From an uncultured Anaerolineales bacterium (GTDB taxonomy: Bacteria; Chloroflexota; Anaerolineae; Aggregatilineales; Aggregatilineaceae), in NCBI GenBank assembly GCA_937135955.1, contig CAKZOB010000020.1, forward strand, positions 40,056 through 104,055: DNA of 64,000 nucleotides. The letters are read 5' to 3'. Position numbers and translations under genes: made by a program. Every line of letters begins with the position of its first letter. Within the stretch, counting starts at the first letter, position 1. Below are positions 25,493 to 32,941 of the stretch, one piece after another. Under the pieces are notes generated by a model. The model was not told the origin of the DNA and made no database searches. It was given only the letters and a program-made list of their open reading frames with translations.

Positions 25493-26068
25493 CTACCCGG
25501 GAATCTCGCTCAGCATTCCCGCGCGCCTCGCTTCTGTAAACATAGTCTGCAACTCGTCCCCGGCACCTTCCAAGACATCACGCACAAATCCGGCGATAGC
25601 GTCGGCCAATCTTGTGAGGGCATTGTTTTCATCTTTGGCAACGCCCCTCACTTTGTGGACTCGAACGCCTCGCTTGCGGAATTCCCGCGTGTATTCACGC
25701 TCCTTGGTTCTGCTAAGCCCATCAACGTGTACAATGGCACGGTAGGGTTGGCCGGCGCTTTGGTCAAGGAGTGCCCTCCCAATGGCCTGGACAGTGACTC
25801 TGTCGTAGTCGGTTGTCTGGTGAAATACCGCGTATCGCAGGTAACCTTCAAAGGATTTGCAGGCGAAGACGCGGCGCAGGTATTCATTCCGCCGACGATA
25901 TTCTGCCTTGCCCCATTTGAATTTCCCCTTGCCGGATTCCTGCTCAAATTGCTCGCAAGCGCTCGATAGAGCTTCTCCATCATCACGAAAGATCACGATT
26001 GCTACAACGAAAAGCTGGCCTTTGGTATCTTGACCACTCTCATCAACAAAACAGGTGAGTTTTTGCAT
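25493..26068 (-). CDS. DUF3800-domain protein
   Basis: 191 aa. The start of the family, MQKLTCFVDESGQDTKGQLFVVAIVIF, carries the conserved DESG. A second acidic motif is AIVHVDGLSRTKE, and the C-terminal KDENNALTRLADAIAGFVRD has the typical N..L..AD..AG helix. DUF3800 proteins are thought to have an RNase H-like fold with acidic active-site residues and often occur in defence neighbourhoods; no reaction is established here. ATG 26068 is chosen because the domain begins at once; a TTG at 26113 would add 15 unrelated residues. A perfect palindrome lies 9-22 nt upstream. It is less GC-rich than its neighbours and sits inside the 84-bp-repeat insert. Confidence 0.82.
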   Translation of the reverse strand: MQKLTCFVDESGQDTKGQLFVVAIVIFRDDGEALSSACEQFEQESGKGKFKWGKAEYRRRNEYLRRVFACKSFEGYLRYAVFHQTTDYDRVTVQAIGRALLDQSAGQPYRAIVHVDGLSRTKEREYTREFRKRGVRVHKVRGVAKDENNALTRLADAIAGFVRDVLEGAGDELQTMFTEARRAGMLSEIPG

Positions 26069-26076
26069 ACCGGTGC

Positions 26077-26090
26077 TGTGGGTACCCACA
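26077..26090. promoter_or_regulatory. Perfect 14-bp palindrome before the DUF3800 start
   Basis: TGTGGGTACCCACA lies where a ribosome site would be expected (9-22 nt before the start codon). It could be a protein operator or an RNA hairpin hiding the start. Confidence 0.5.
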
Positions 26091-26275
26091 CTTGAGGAAT
26101 GATTACGGCGCAAGAGGCTGTGATTGCTTCAGGCGCTACAACTGGAGATCACGCGGCGAAGCTATCTTCAGACGGCTACCTATTCTATTGGCAGGCTACA
26201 GTGTATACCAGCGAGCAAAGCACAGGAAAGCCAGTAGCCGCCCGCTCGCTTGAGGAACTCTTGGACAGAGGCTAT

Positions 26276-26359
26276 GCACGAACAGGTACACATCTACACC
26301 CTGCCCCGTCGGGCGGCACTGCTGGCGAAGATGCTGTGCGACTGGGACACGGCGCGGGT
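26276..26359 (+). repeat. 84-bp direct repeat, right copy (probable original peptidase 3' end)
   Basis: Identical to 25243-25326. In the peptidase frame this copy continues GTT AAG TAG and a terminator follows 12 bp later, so it looks like the original gene end, with the left copy created or brought in by the insertion. Confidence 0.95.
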
Positions 26360-26373
26360 TAAGTAGGGTGAGC

Positions 26374-26408
26374 AGACTTCGGGAGTTTGCGCTCAACTCC
26401 CGAAGTCT
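26374..26408. terminator. Bidirectional terminator hairpin
   Basis: A 14-bp perfect stem AGACTTCGGGAGTT/AACTCCCGAAGTCT (26374-26387 with 26395-26408) and a 7-nt loop. It separates the convergent peptidase locus and site-2 protease gene. The region 26069-26412 otherwise holds the palindrome, about 180 bp without a convincing gene, and the right repeat. Confidence 0.8.
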
Positions 26409-26412
26409 TCTT

Positions 26413-27492
26413 TCAGGCTGCTCTGGTTGCCGCCTGGATCATCAGGAATTCGCCCACATTGTCCAGCGTGAGCAGGCCCACCAGCCGTCCGTCATGCGTC
26501 ACCGGGGCGCTCTGGCACTGGCACGCCTGCAGCCGGGCAAAAGCTGTTTCCAGCATGTCGTAGGAGTCGAAGACCTCGAACTCGCGCCGCATGACCTCTG
26601 TCACCGGCGTCTGTGGCCCCTGGCGCGTGAGTCCTGCCAGCAGGTCGGCGCGCGTGAGAATCCCCACCACCCGATCGTCGCTGATCACTGGGAAATCCTG
26701 CTGCGAACCGGCCAGGATCATCTCCACGGCATGGGCCAGGGTGTCGTGCGGGGTCAGGGTGCGGAAATCGGTCAGCATAGAACGGCTGACGGGAATACCC
26801 GCCAGAGCCGACTTCATCTGCACCATGCTCGCTTCCTGTGCCGCTCCGATCCACACGAAGAAGGCGATGAACAGCAGAAACGGGTTGGACAGCAGGCCCA
26901 GAAAGCCGAACAGAATGGCGATGCTCTGCCCCAGGCTGGCGGCAATGTGTGTGGCCCGCGTGTACTCCATGCGCATCGCCAGCAAAGCCCGCACGACGCG
27001 CCCGCCATCCATAGGGAAGGCCGGCACCATGTTGAAACCCACCAGAAACAGGTTCACAACCATCAGCCGTTCGAGGAACGATCCTCTGCCTACCTCCAGT
27101 TCGGAGACTGGCACCAGGCTGGAAGTCAGTTGCAGCCAGAGGAAAAGGACGACGGCGATGACCACATTCACCGCCGGACCAGCCAGGGCCACCCACAATT
27201 CCTGCGCGGGCTTGTCGGGCATTCTCTCCAGGCGGGCCACCCCGCCAATGGGCAGCAGGGTGATGTCGCGGGTCTTGATGCCATAGCGACGCGCAGTGAG
27301 GGCGTGCCCGTATTCGTGCAGCACCACACAGCCAAACAGGGCCAGGATGAAGCCCATCCCTTCCAGCGCCGCCGTCAGAGTCTCGCCCGTTAGCCAGTGT
27401 GACAGTAGCACCCAGCCAATCAGAATCAAGAATGTGGCATGCACGAATACATCAATGCCAGCGAAACGCCCCAACTTCCATGACCACCTCAT
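26413..27492 (-). CDS. Site-2 protease family (M50) with CBS pair
   Basis: 359 aa membrane metalloprotease. HEYGH at residues 59-63 lies in a hydrophobic segment (zinc ligands and catalytic Glu); the third ligand is in NMVPAFPMDGGRVVRA. About five membrane segments are followed by two CBS domains (PVSRSMLTDFRTL and PVTEVMRREFEVFD onward) that sense nucleotides. ATG 27492 is preferred: AGGGAGG is 8 nt upstream, and a longer frame adds 17 unlikely residues. Such proteins (SpoIVFB-like) cleave membrane-bound substrates; the substrate is unknown. Confidence 0.92.
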   Translation of the reverse strand: MRWSWKLGRFAGIDVFVHATFLILIGWVLLSHWLTGETLTAALEGMGFILALFGCVVLHEYGHALTARRYGIKTRDITLLPIGGVARLERMPDKPAQELWVALAGPAVNVVIAVVLFLWLQLTSSLVPVSELEVGRGSFLERLMVVNLFLVGFNMVPAFPMDGGRVVRALLAMRMEYTRATHIAASLGQSIAILFGFLGLLSNPFLLFIAFFVWIGAAQEASMVQMKSALAGIPVSRSMLTDFRTLTPHDTLAHAVEMILAGSQQDFPVISDDRVVGILTRADLLAGLTRQGPQTPVTEVMRREFEVFDSYDMLETAFARLQACQCQSAPVTHDGRLVGLLTLDNVGEFLMIQAATRAA

Positions 27493-27698
27493 GGCAGTGC
27501 CTCCCTGTAGCGCATAGGTGATATCAGATCCCCCATACCTCAACTTGATTATAGGGGTAATGCTGGCCGTCTGACCCGTCCCCCCCTGTCACAGGCTCCG
27601 CAAGATGGTTCTGTGCACTTTTCTATGCATTCATAGACGACATCCCGCTTGTCAAAAATACGACGTTCCTGTGGAGCTTGTATTCATCCGGCACTGTT

Positions 27699-27726
27699 TT
27701 GCCCTGCCCTTAAGATGAAGTACAAT
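27699..27726 (+). promoter_or_regulatory. Weak candidate promoter upstream of ribose-type importer
   Basis: TTGCCC (27699-27704), 16 nt, TACAAT (27721-27726). It is weaker than the one at 27781. The gap 27493-27986 shows these sites and no gene. Confidence 0.3.
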
Positions 27727-27780
27727 AGAAAGCTAGGGTGCGGTCACGGATGTTGTCGCGGAGCACATCGGCGCACCTAC

Positions 27781-27811
27781 TTGACACCTGAGCCATTCTA
27801 ACCCTAGAATG
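27781..27811 (+). promoter_or_regulatory. Promoter with overlapping inverted repeat before ribose-type importer
   Basis: TTGACA (27781-27786), 18-nt spacer, TAGAAT (27805-27810). A perfect inverted repeat CATTCTA-N4-TAGAATG (27794-27811) covers the spacer end and the -10 box, where a repressor would compete with polymerase. The leader to the start codon is about 170 nt. Confidence 0.65.
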
Positions 27812-27986
27812 GGTATTAGTTGGTTGCCACAACAAAGTAAATCCCCCGTGGCATTCCCTGGAAAGGAGGGCAACAGCGCCAAGATAGTTTTTCGTGTGAG
27901 GGTGCTGCAACACAGCGGCGCGCGTCGTTGGCAGTACCGGCCCGTGCGATAAAGTCCGTTGTTACACTAGTGTTTTCTAAGGAGCA

Positions 27987-28961
27987 ATGAACATGTCTAA
28001 GAAATGGACCCTGGTCATCCTGCTGGTGGTTGTCGGTATGCTGCTGACCCTCGTCGGCGGCGCTTCGGCACGCCAGGAGAAGCCTAAGTTCTTCCTGATC
28101 GCGCACGGTGGCCCCGGCAACGCCTTCTGGGTGACCGTGATCAAGGGCATGACCGATGCCGCGGCGTTCCTGGATGTAGACGCGACCTGGCTGGGCGCGG
28201 ACACCGCTTCCAACGAGGCGATGGTGGGCTTCTGGGATGACGCGCTGGCCGCCAACCCCGATGGTATCGGCACCACCGAGCCGGTCCCCGCGCTGATCGA
28301 GGATGCGGTCAAGCGTGCGGTGGCCGCGGGCATCCCCGTGATTGCCTTCAACACGCAGGACACCCGTCCTGAGGGCGAGCGTCTGCCGCACTGGTTCTAC
28401 ATCGGCACCAGCGAATTCATCGCCGGGCAGGAAGTCGCCCGCCGTCTGCTGGCCGATCGCGAGATCACCGGCGTGCTGTGCCCCATCCAGGAAGTGGGCC
28501 ATATCGGTCTGGAAGCCCGTTGCAACGGCGTTGAGAGCATCATGGCCGAGCAGGGCATCCCAGTCGTGCGCTTCACCATCAACTACAACGTGCCTGAATC
28601 GGCGGGCCTGATCGCCGACGCTTTCGCCGCCAACCCGGACTTCAACGCCATCGTCACCCTGGGGCCTGGCCCGGCAGACTCGTACTATCAGTACGCGGCT
28701 GAGAACAACATCACCCCCGACAAGGTGATTCATGCCACCTTCGACACCAGCCCGGCCATCTTCCAGAAGGTCAAGGAAGGCGTCACGCTGGTTTCGGTGG
28801 ATCAGCAGCCGTATGTCCAGGGCTTCGAGACGGTCGTCTGGCTCTACCTGGGCAGCCAGTATCTGCTCAAGCCGGCCAACGACATCTTCACCGGCCCCAA
28901 CATCGTGGACGCCAGCAATGTAGACCGCGTGATCGAACTGAACCAGGCAGGGTATCGTTAA
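27987..28961 (+). CDS. Sugar-binding protein, ribose/RbsB type
   Basis: 324 aa receptor of the Peripla_BP_4 family. A signal peptide (residues 1-29) ends near GGASAR; no lipobox cysteine is present. The mature part has FFLIAHGGPGNAFWVTVIKGMTDAAA and DDALAANPDGIGTTEPVPALIEDAVKRAVAAGIPVIAFNTQD, the typical nucleotide-fold hinge regions. A start two codons later is also possible. It is followed by a permease and an unusual ATPase. The ligand is unknown (a pentose, hexose or purine nucleoside are all known for the family). Confidence 0.9.
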   Translation: MNMSKKWTLVILLVVVGMLLTLVGGASARQEKPKFFLIAHGGPGNAFWVTVIKGMTDAAAFLDVDATWLGADTASNEAMVGFWDDALAANPDGIGTTEPVPALIEDAVKRAVAAGIPVIAFNTQDTRPEGERLPHWFYIGTSEFIAGQEVARRLLADREITGVLCPIQEVGHIGLEARCNGVESIMAEQGIPVVRFTINYNVPESAGLIADAFAANPDFNAIVTLGPGPADSYYQYAAENNITPDKVIHATFDTSPAIFQKVKEGVTLVSVDQQPYVQGFETVVWLYLGSQYLLKPANDIFTGPNIVDASNVDRVIELNQAGYR

Positions 28962-28983
28962 GCCCGACCAGTGTGTCTTTTGC

Positions 28984-29010
28984 ATGGGAGGAGCGCGCAG
29001 CTCCTCCCAT
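28984..29010 (+). promoter_or_regulatory. Intercistronic hairpin after binding-protein gene
   Basis: An 11-bp stem (28984-28994 with 29000-29010, ATGGGAGGAGC/GCTCCTCCCAT) without a U-run, between the binding-protein and permease genes. It probably favours the upstream message. Confidence 0.6.
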
Positions 29011-29076
29011 GTGCTAAAAATAGGCTGTTGGGGGGCATTTTCCAGGTTGTTTGGCACTTTGAGGGGACAGTGAACT

Positions 29077-30441
29077 TTGGCCAGAGAAATCTCTTTGACA
29101 CACTATAGAAGAAGCCGCCGGTTCCTGGCCTATTGGGAACATGGGCGCGAATCGTGGAGCCGTTTTCCTGAATCGGGAGCGGTTTTTGGGTTTGTCTCCG
29201 TCTTGCTCTTCTTCATCGTTGCCACCTGGATCAATACAGGCTGGCCGCCGCAGATCATAGACGGGCGTTCGATCGCCTCCATCGTTACCAATGCTGCATC
29301 GCAAGGCATTATCGCCATCGGCGTGACCATGCTGATGATCTCCGGCGAATTCGACCTGTCAGTGGGGTCAACGCTGGGTCTCAGCGCGCTAATGTTCCTC
29401 ATCGCCGCCAGCACTGGCCCGGCGGGCCTGGTGGAACTGATCCCCTTTGGCATTGGCGAGCGCCTGGTAGAGAACCTGGATATTTCCAGAGGAGGTATGT
29501 CGGGCCTGGCCGCCATTGCCGTGGCCCTGGTGACAGGTGGCCTGTTGGGCCTGTTCAACGGGCTGCTGCTGGTGTGGACACGCATCCCCTCGTTCATTGT
29601 TACCCTGGGCACGCTCTATCTGTATCGCTCTATCATGCTCAACATCATCCCCGGCGGCACCATCGCCCGCTACACCCGCGAAGAGATGGTGTGGAGCTTC
29701 GATCCCTGGGTCGTGATCGGGCTGACAGCAGTGGTTGCGGTGTTGTTGCTGGTGTTGCTGTGGCCAGCCTTGCGGCGGACGTATGTGCAGTTGGGGCAGA
29801 ACAGCGGCCTGGGCACCTTTGGCCCCTCTGTGCGCCTGGTGACCTATGGCGCGATGATGCTGGCGGTGATTGTGGTAGCGGCCCTGCTGATCAATGGGTA
29901 CCGCGATAACATCGGCGAGCCGATCAAAGCGCCGTTCTTCGATATCATCAACGGCCAACTGGCCTTTGTGGAAGAAAACTTCCGGGCGTCCATCATCTGG
30001 TGGGGCGTGCTGGCCATCATCTTCACCATAGTGCTCAACAACACCAGCTATGGCAACGCGGTCTTCGCCGCCGGTGGCAACCCCGAAGCAGCGCGCGCCC
30101 AGGGCATCAACGTCCGGCGGGTGAAAGTGATGAACTTCGTGCTGTCCGGGATGCTGGCCGCCGTAGCGGGCATCACCGAAGCCGCGCGCTTCAAGGTCGT
30201 CGAGCCGCTGCGCGGCACCGGCTACGAGCTGGACGTGATCGCCGCGACGGTGATCGGTGGCACGCTGCTCACCGGTGGCTACGGCAGCATCATTGGCTCG
30301 GTGCTGGGTATTCTCATCGCGTTCATGCTCAAGACCGGCCTGGTATTGATTGGCGTTGAGGCCGACTGGTTCCGCGGGGTGCTGGGCGTGATCATGATCG
30401 TGGCCGTCGTCATCAATACCAATATCAGAAGGCAGAGGTAG
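29077..30441 (+). CDS. Sugar ABC permease, RbsC/XylH type
   Basis: 454 aa; RbsC is near 320, while XylH-like members are near 390. The core is clear: QGIIAIGVTMLMISGEFDLSVGSTLGLSALMF, later GNAVFAAGGNPEAARAQGINVRRVKVMNFVLSGMLAAVAG and GYELDVIAATVIGGTLLTGGYGSIIGSVLG. The extra length is in the N-terminus and in a loop region between membrane segments (residues about 115-150 and 215-300). The start is TTG with GAGGGG upstream. It pairs with the ATPase 3 bp downstream. Confidence 0.92.
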   Translation: MAREISLTHYRRSRRFLAYWEHGRESWSRFPESGAVFGFVSVLLFFIVATWINTGWPPQIIDGRSIASIVTNAASQGIIAIGVTMLMISGEFDLSVGSTLGLSALMFLIAASTGPAGLVELIPFGIGERLVENLDISRGGMSGLAAIAVALVTGGLLGLFNGLLLVWTRIPSFIVTLGTLYLYRSIMLNIIPGGTIARYTREEMVWSFDPWVVIGLTAVVAVLLLVLLWPALRRTYVQLGQNSGLGTFGPSVRLVTYGAMMLAVIVVAALLINGYRDNIGEPIKAPFFDIINGQLAFVEENFRASIIWWGVLAIIFTIVLNNTSYGNAVFAAGGNPEAARAQGINVRRVKVMNFVLSGMLAAVAGITEAARFKVVEPLRGTGYELDVIAATVIGGTLLTGGYGSIIGSVLGILIAFMLKTGLVLIGVEADWFRGVLGVIMIVAVVINTNIRRQR

Positions 30442-30444
30442 AAG

Positions 30445-31803
30445 ATGGCTGGCAACGGCAAAAATGGAGCGCCCCTGGTTTACATGGAGAACATCACCCG
30501 GCGCTTTGGCCTGATCGCCGCGCTGGAGAACGTGTATTTCACCGTAGACCGCGGCGAGATCGTGGGTCTGCTGGGCGACAACGGGGCGGGCAAGTCCACC
30601 CTGATCAAAGTCTTGACGGGTGTGCACCCGCCGACGGAGGGACAGATTTATTTCGAGGGCCAGCCAGTGCGCATCACCTCGCCCAAGGTGGCCCGCGCTA
30701 TGGGCATCGAGACGGTGTATCAGGACCTGGCCCTGGTCAACCTGATGAGCATCTCGCGCAACTTCTTCCTGGGGCGCACTCCGGAACGGCAGATCGGGCC
30801 GCTCAAGCTGCTCGACAAGGACACGATGAACCGGCTGACGGTCGAAGCCCTGGCCGACATCGGCATTGAGATTCGCCGCCCAGAAGAGGAAGTGCTGCGC
30901 ATGTCCGGTGGCGAACGTCAGTCCATCGCCATCGGTCGCGCCAAGTACTTCGGCTCCAAGCTGCTCATCCTCGACGAGCCAACTTCGGCGCTCTCGGTCG
31001 GCGAGACGCGCAAGGTGCTTGGCTATACCCAGGAAGCCAAGAAAGCGGGGCTGGGTGTGATCTTCATCACGCACAACATCGGCCATGTCTATCAGGTGGC
31101 CGACCGCTTCACGATCATCAGTCACGGGCACAAGGTGGGCGATTTCCTCAAAGGCGAAGTCAGCCAGGAAGAAATTTCGCAGATGATCATGGGCGGGCCG
31201 GTGCCCGAACGGCTGGCGGATGTGGTGGCGGAGCGCGAGGCGCAGTTGCGCCGCCTCAGCGAGCAGATGGCCGACCGCGCCGCGCCGATCGTCATCCGGC
31301 AGCAGGCGCGGACGCGCCGACGGCACTGGATGATCGCCGGCGCGCTGATCGTGCTGGTGCTGGCCATTGCCGGGCTGTTGATCGGCGGCGGGGCGTTCAG
31401 CGAGATCGAACCGACGCCGACGATCACGCCTATCCCAACCGTCAACGTCGCCGAATTGCCCGATCAGGTCAAGACCGCGCTGGATCAGTTGGCTAACGAT
31501 CCCGATCCAGGTCGCCGCGCCATCGCCGCCTCGATGCTGGGCGCAGACCGGTTCCGCGAGTGGTCCGAAGCATTCGTCGAACCGCTGATCGCCGCGCTGC
31601 AAGACCCGGCGTATGAAGTGCGCGCCGCCGCGGCCAAGTCATTGGGCAAGATCGCCGATCCGCGCGCCATTGACCCGCTGCAGCAGTTGTTGCGCGACAA
31701 CTATTCACCCGTGCGCAATGCCGCCGCTGAGGCGCTGCAGGTGGGCTTCGACCTGTACTGCTCCGACGCGGAAGGCTGCAAACCCAAGGGCGCGCTGCAC
31801 TGA
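30445..31803 (+). CDS. Sugar ABC ATPase fused to a membrane anchor and HEAT-repeat domain
   Basis: 452 aa. Residues 1-255 are one RbsA-like ATPase domain: Walker A GDNGAGKST, Q-loop TVYQDLALVN, signature RMSGGERQSIAIGRA, Walker B LLILDEPTSALS. Usual RbsA proteins have two such domains; here only one is present. Then come a charged helix, a single hydrophobic segment (about 294-316), a Pro/Thr linker (TPTITPIPT), and two or three PBS-lyase/HEAT-type repeats (residues about 345-430: FVEPLIAALQDPAYEVRAAAAKSLGKIADPRAI). The HEAT part would therefore lie outside the cell. This layout is unusual; its role is unknown. A terminator follows. Confidence 0.9.
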   Translation: MAGNGKNGAPLVYMENITRRFGLIAALENVYFTVDRGEIVGLLGDNGAGKSTLIKVLTGVHPPTEGQIYFEGQPVRITSPKVARAMGIETVYQDLALVNLMSISRNFFLGRTPERQIGPLKLLDKDTMNRLTVEALADIGIEIRRPEEEVLRMSGGERQSIAIGRAKYFGSKLLILDEPTSALSVGETRKVLGYTQEAKKAGLGVIFITHNIGHVYQVADRFTIISHGHKVGDFLKGEVSQEEISQMIMGGPVPERLADVVAEREAQLRRLSEQMADRAAPIVIRQQARTRRRHWMIAGALIVLVLAIAGLLIGGGAFSEIEPTPTITPIPTVNVAELPDQVKTALDQLANDPDPGRRAIAASMLGADRFREWSEAFVEPLIAALQDPAYEVRAAAAKSLGKIADPRAIDPLQQLLRDNYSPVRNAAAEALQVGFDLYCSDAEGCKPKGALH

Positions 31804-31827
31804 GCCGCGCACACTGGAACAGATCGC

Positions 31828-31861
31828 AAAAAAAGCGGGGCCTCAGACGACCCCGCTTTTT
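31828..31861 (+). terminator. Rho-independent terminator of ribose-type importer operon
   Basis: The stem AAAAGCGGGG/CCCCGCTTTT with a 10-nt loop (31831-31860), flanked by A- and T-runs; it can also act on the convergent strand. Confidence 0.9.
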
Positions 31862-31888
31862 GTTGACAGGTTGCAGCGACAGCCCGGA

Positions 31889-32191
31889 TCAACCGCCCCC
31901 GACCGGCGGGATGAGCAACACGCTATCCGTCGCGCCAATGGGCGTATCGAGACCGCTCAGAAAGTCAATGTGTCGCCCGTTGACCAGCACCTGTATCCCC
32001 CTGTTCAGTTCCTGATCGTGATCGAGCAGGCGATCAGCCAACACAGGACTGAGCGCACCCAGCGCATAGAGCAGGTCGCGCACGGTCATCGCTGGCGTCC
32101 AGGGAATGTGCACTTCCTTGAGTCCGGCAGCCGCGCGCAGGCTGGCCGACAGCTTGACGGTCACCGTCTGGGTGGAGGAAGGAGCGGTCAT
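31889..32191 (-). CDS. MoaD/ThiS-family sulfur carrier
   Basis: 100 aa, ubiquitin-like fold. VTVKLSASLRAAAGLKEVHIPWTPAMTVRDLLYALG is the MoaD N-terminal half and the chain ends PPVGGG, with the terminal glycines that carry the thiocarboxylate. ATG 32191 follows GGAGA; a longer frame has no ribosome site. It is the last gene behind the aldolase and the tungsten AOR. MoaD-like proteins next to AOR genes supply dithiolene sulfur for the tungstopterin cofactor, which is the likely role here. Confidence 0.85.
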   Translation of the reverse strand: MTAPSSTQTVTVKLSASLRAAAGLKEVHIPWTPAMTVRDLLYALGALSPVLADRLLDHDQELNRGIQVLVNGRHIDFLSGLDTPIGATDSVLLIPPVGGG

Positions 32192-32234
32192 GGGAGTCTC
32201 CGTCTGCGTCGAATTGCTTGAGGGCAAGAATTGC

Positions 32235-32315
32235 ACCGCAGAGACGCAGAGGTCACAGAGAAGAACTCAGGTTTTCCTTCGTCTCTTCTCTCTGCGTTCT
32301 CAGCGTCTCAGCGGT
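32235..32315. repeat. 81-bp imperfect palindromic repeat, copy B
   Basis: Same length as 9636-9716, with near-identical left arm (ACCGCAGAGACGCAGAGG) and a right arm that mirrors it (CAGCGTCTCAGCGGT). It separates the moaD-like gene from the aldolase gene within the operon. Confidence 0.75.
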
Positions 32316-32329
32316 TAGTCTTTTCTTCC

Positions 32330-32941
32330 CTACCAGCTCGAATACGAGTCGCTCATGCGGCGATACTCGATCATCTCCTCGTTAAGGTACTTGGCGTACA
32401 TGATGATCTGCGCCGCTTCTTCCAGCGCGTCCGTCCACTGGAACGCCTCATCGAGCGTCTGCCCGATGGCAAAGCTGCCGTGCCCGCGCAGGAAGACGAT
32501 CTTATACGATTTTAGCGCTTCGGCCAGCGTATCGGCCATTTGCTTGGTGCCCGATGCGAACTCCACTGACACTACCGGCACTTTCTTGAGCAGGTACGAG
32601 CCTTCGTTGTCAATGGGCACGATCTCGTCGCGCGAGAGCGAGAGAGCGATGGCCACCCGCGGGTGCGCGTGCACGACGGCCAGCGCGGGCGTGGCCTTGT
32701 AGATGGCGCGGTGCACAATCAACTCGGTGGAGGCCAGCGCCACGCCGCTATCGTTCTTCTCCAGGCCAGTCTCGATCAGGTCGTGGGGCTTCAGGCGGCC
32801 CAGCATGGCCCCGCGCCGCTTGATGATGATGCGGTCGCCAAAGCGCACGCTGATGTTGCCGCCGTGCGACGACACCAGGTTGTGCACATACATATCGCGC
32901 CCGATCTCGCGGAACATCTCATAGACGCGCTCATCAACCAT
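32330..32941 (-). CDS. Class II aldolase (rhamnulose/fuculose-1-phosphate aldolase-like)
   Basis: 203 aa zinc aldolase of the adducin/FucA family. Substrate loop SSHGGNISVRFGD near residue 24, zinc ligands in VVHAHPRVA and FLRGHGSFA. It has an almost perfect ribosome site (GGAGGTGATC) before ATG 32941 and overlaps the AOR gene by 8 bp. In the rhamnose cluster it should cleave L-rhamnulose-1-phosphate to DHAP and L-lactaldehyde. It is shorter than E. coli RhaD (about 274) and nearer to FucA in size. Confidence 0.87.
   Translation of the reverse strand: MVDERVYEMFREIGRDMYVHNLVSSHGGNISVRFGDRIIIKRRGAMLGRLKPHDLIETGLEKNDSGVALASTELIVHRAIYKATPALAVVHAHPRVAIALSLSRDEIVPIDNEGSYLLKKVPVVSVEFASGTKQMADTLAEALKSYKIVFLRGHGSFAIGQTLDEAFQWTDALEEAAQIIMYAKYLNEEMIEYRRMSDSYSSW

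Noticed and set aside
26099..26362. Small forward open frame (87 codons) divergent from the DUF3800 gene
   Set aside because: Its end runs into the duplicated peptidase tail in a wrong frame; no domain and no good ribosome site. A shorter real peptide cannot be excluded.
29389..31602. Reverse-strand open frame of 737 codons opposite the ribose-type permease and ATPase
   Set aside because: Low-complexity His/Gln/Arg composition; both forward genes have clear family motifs.
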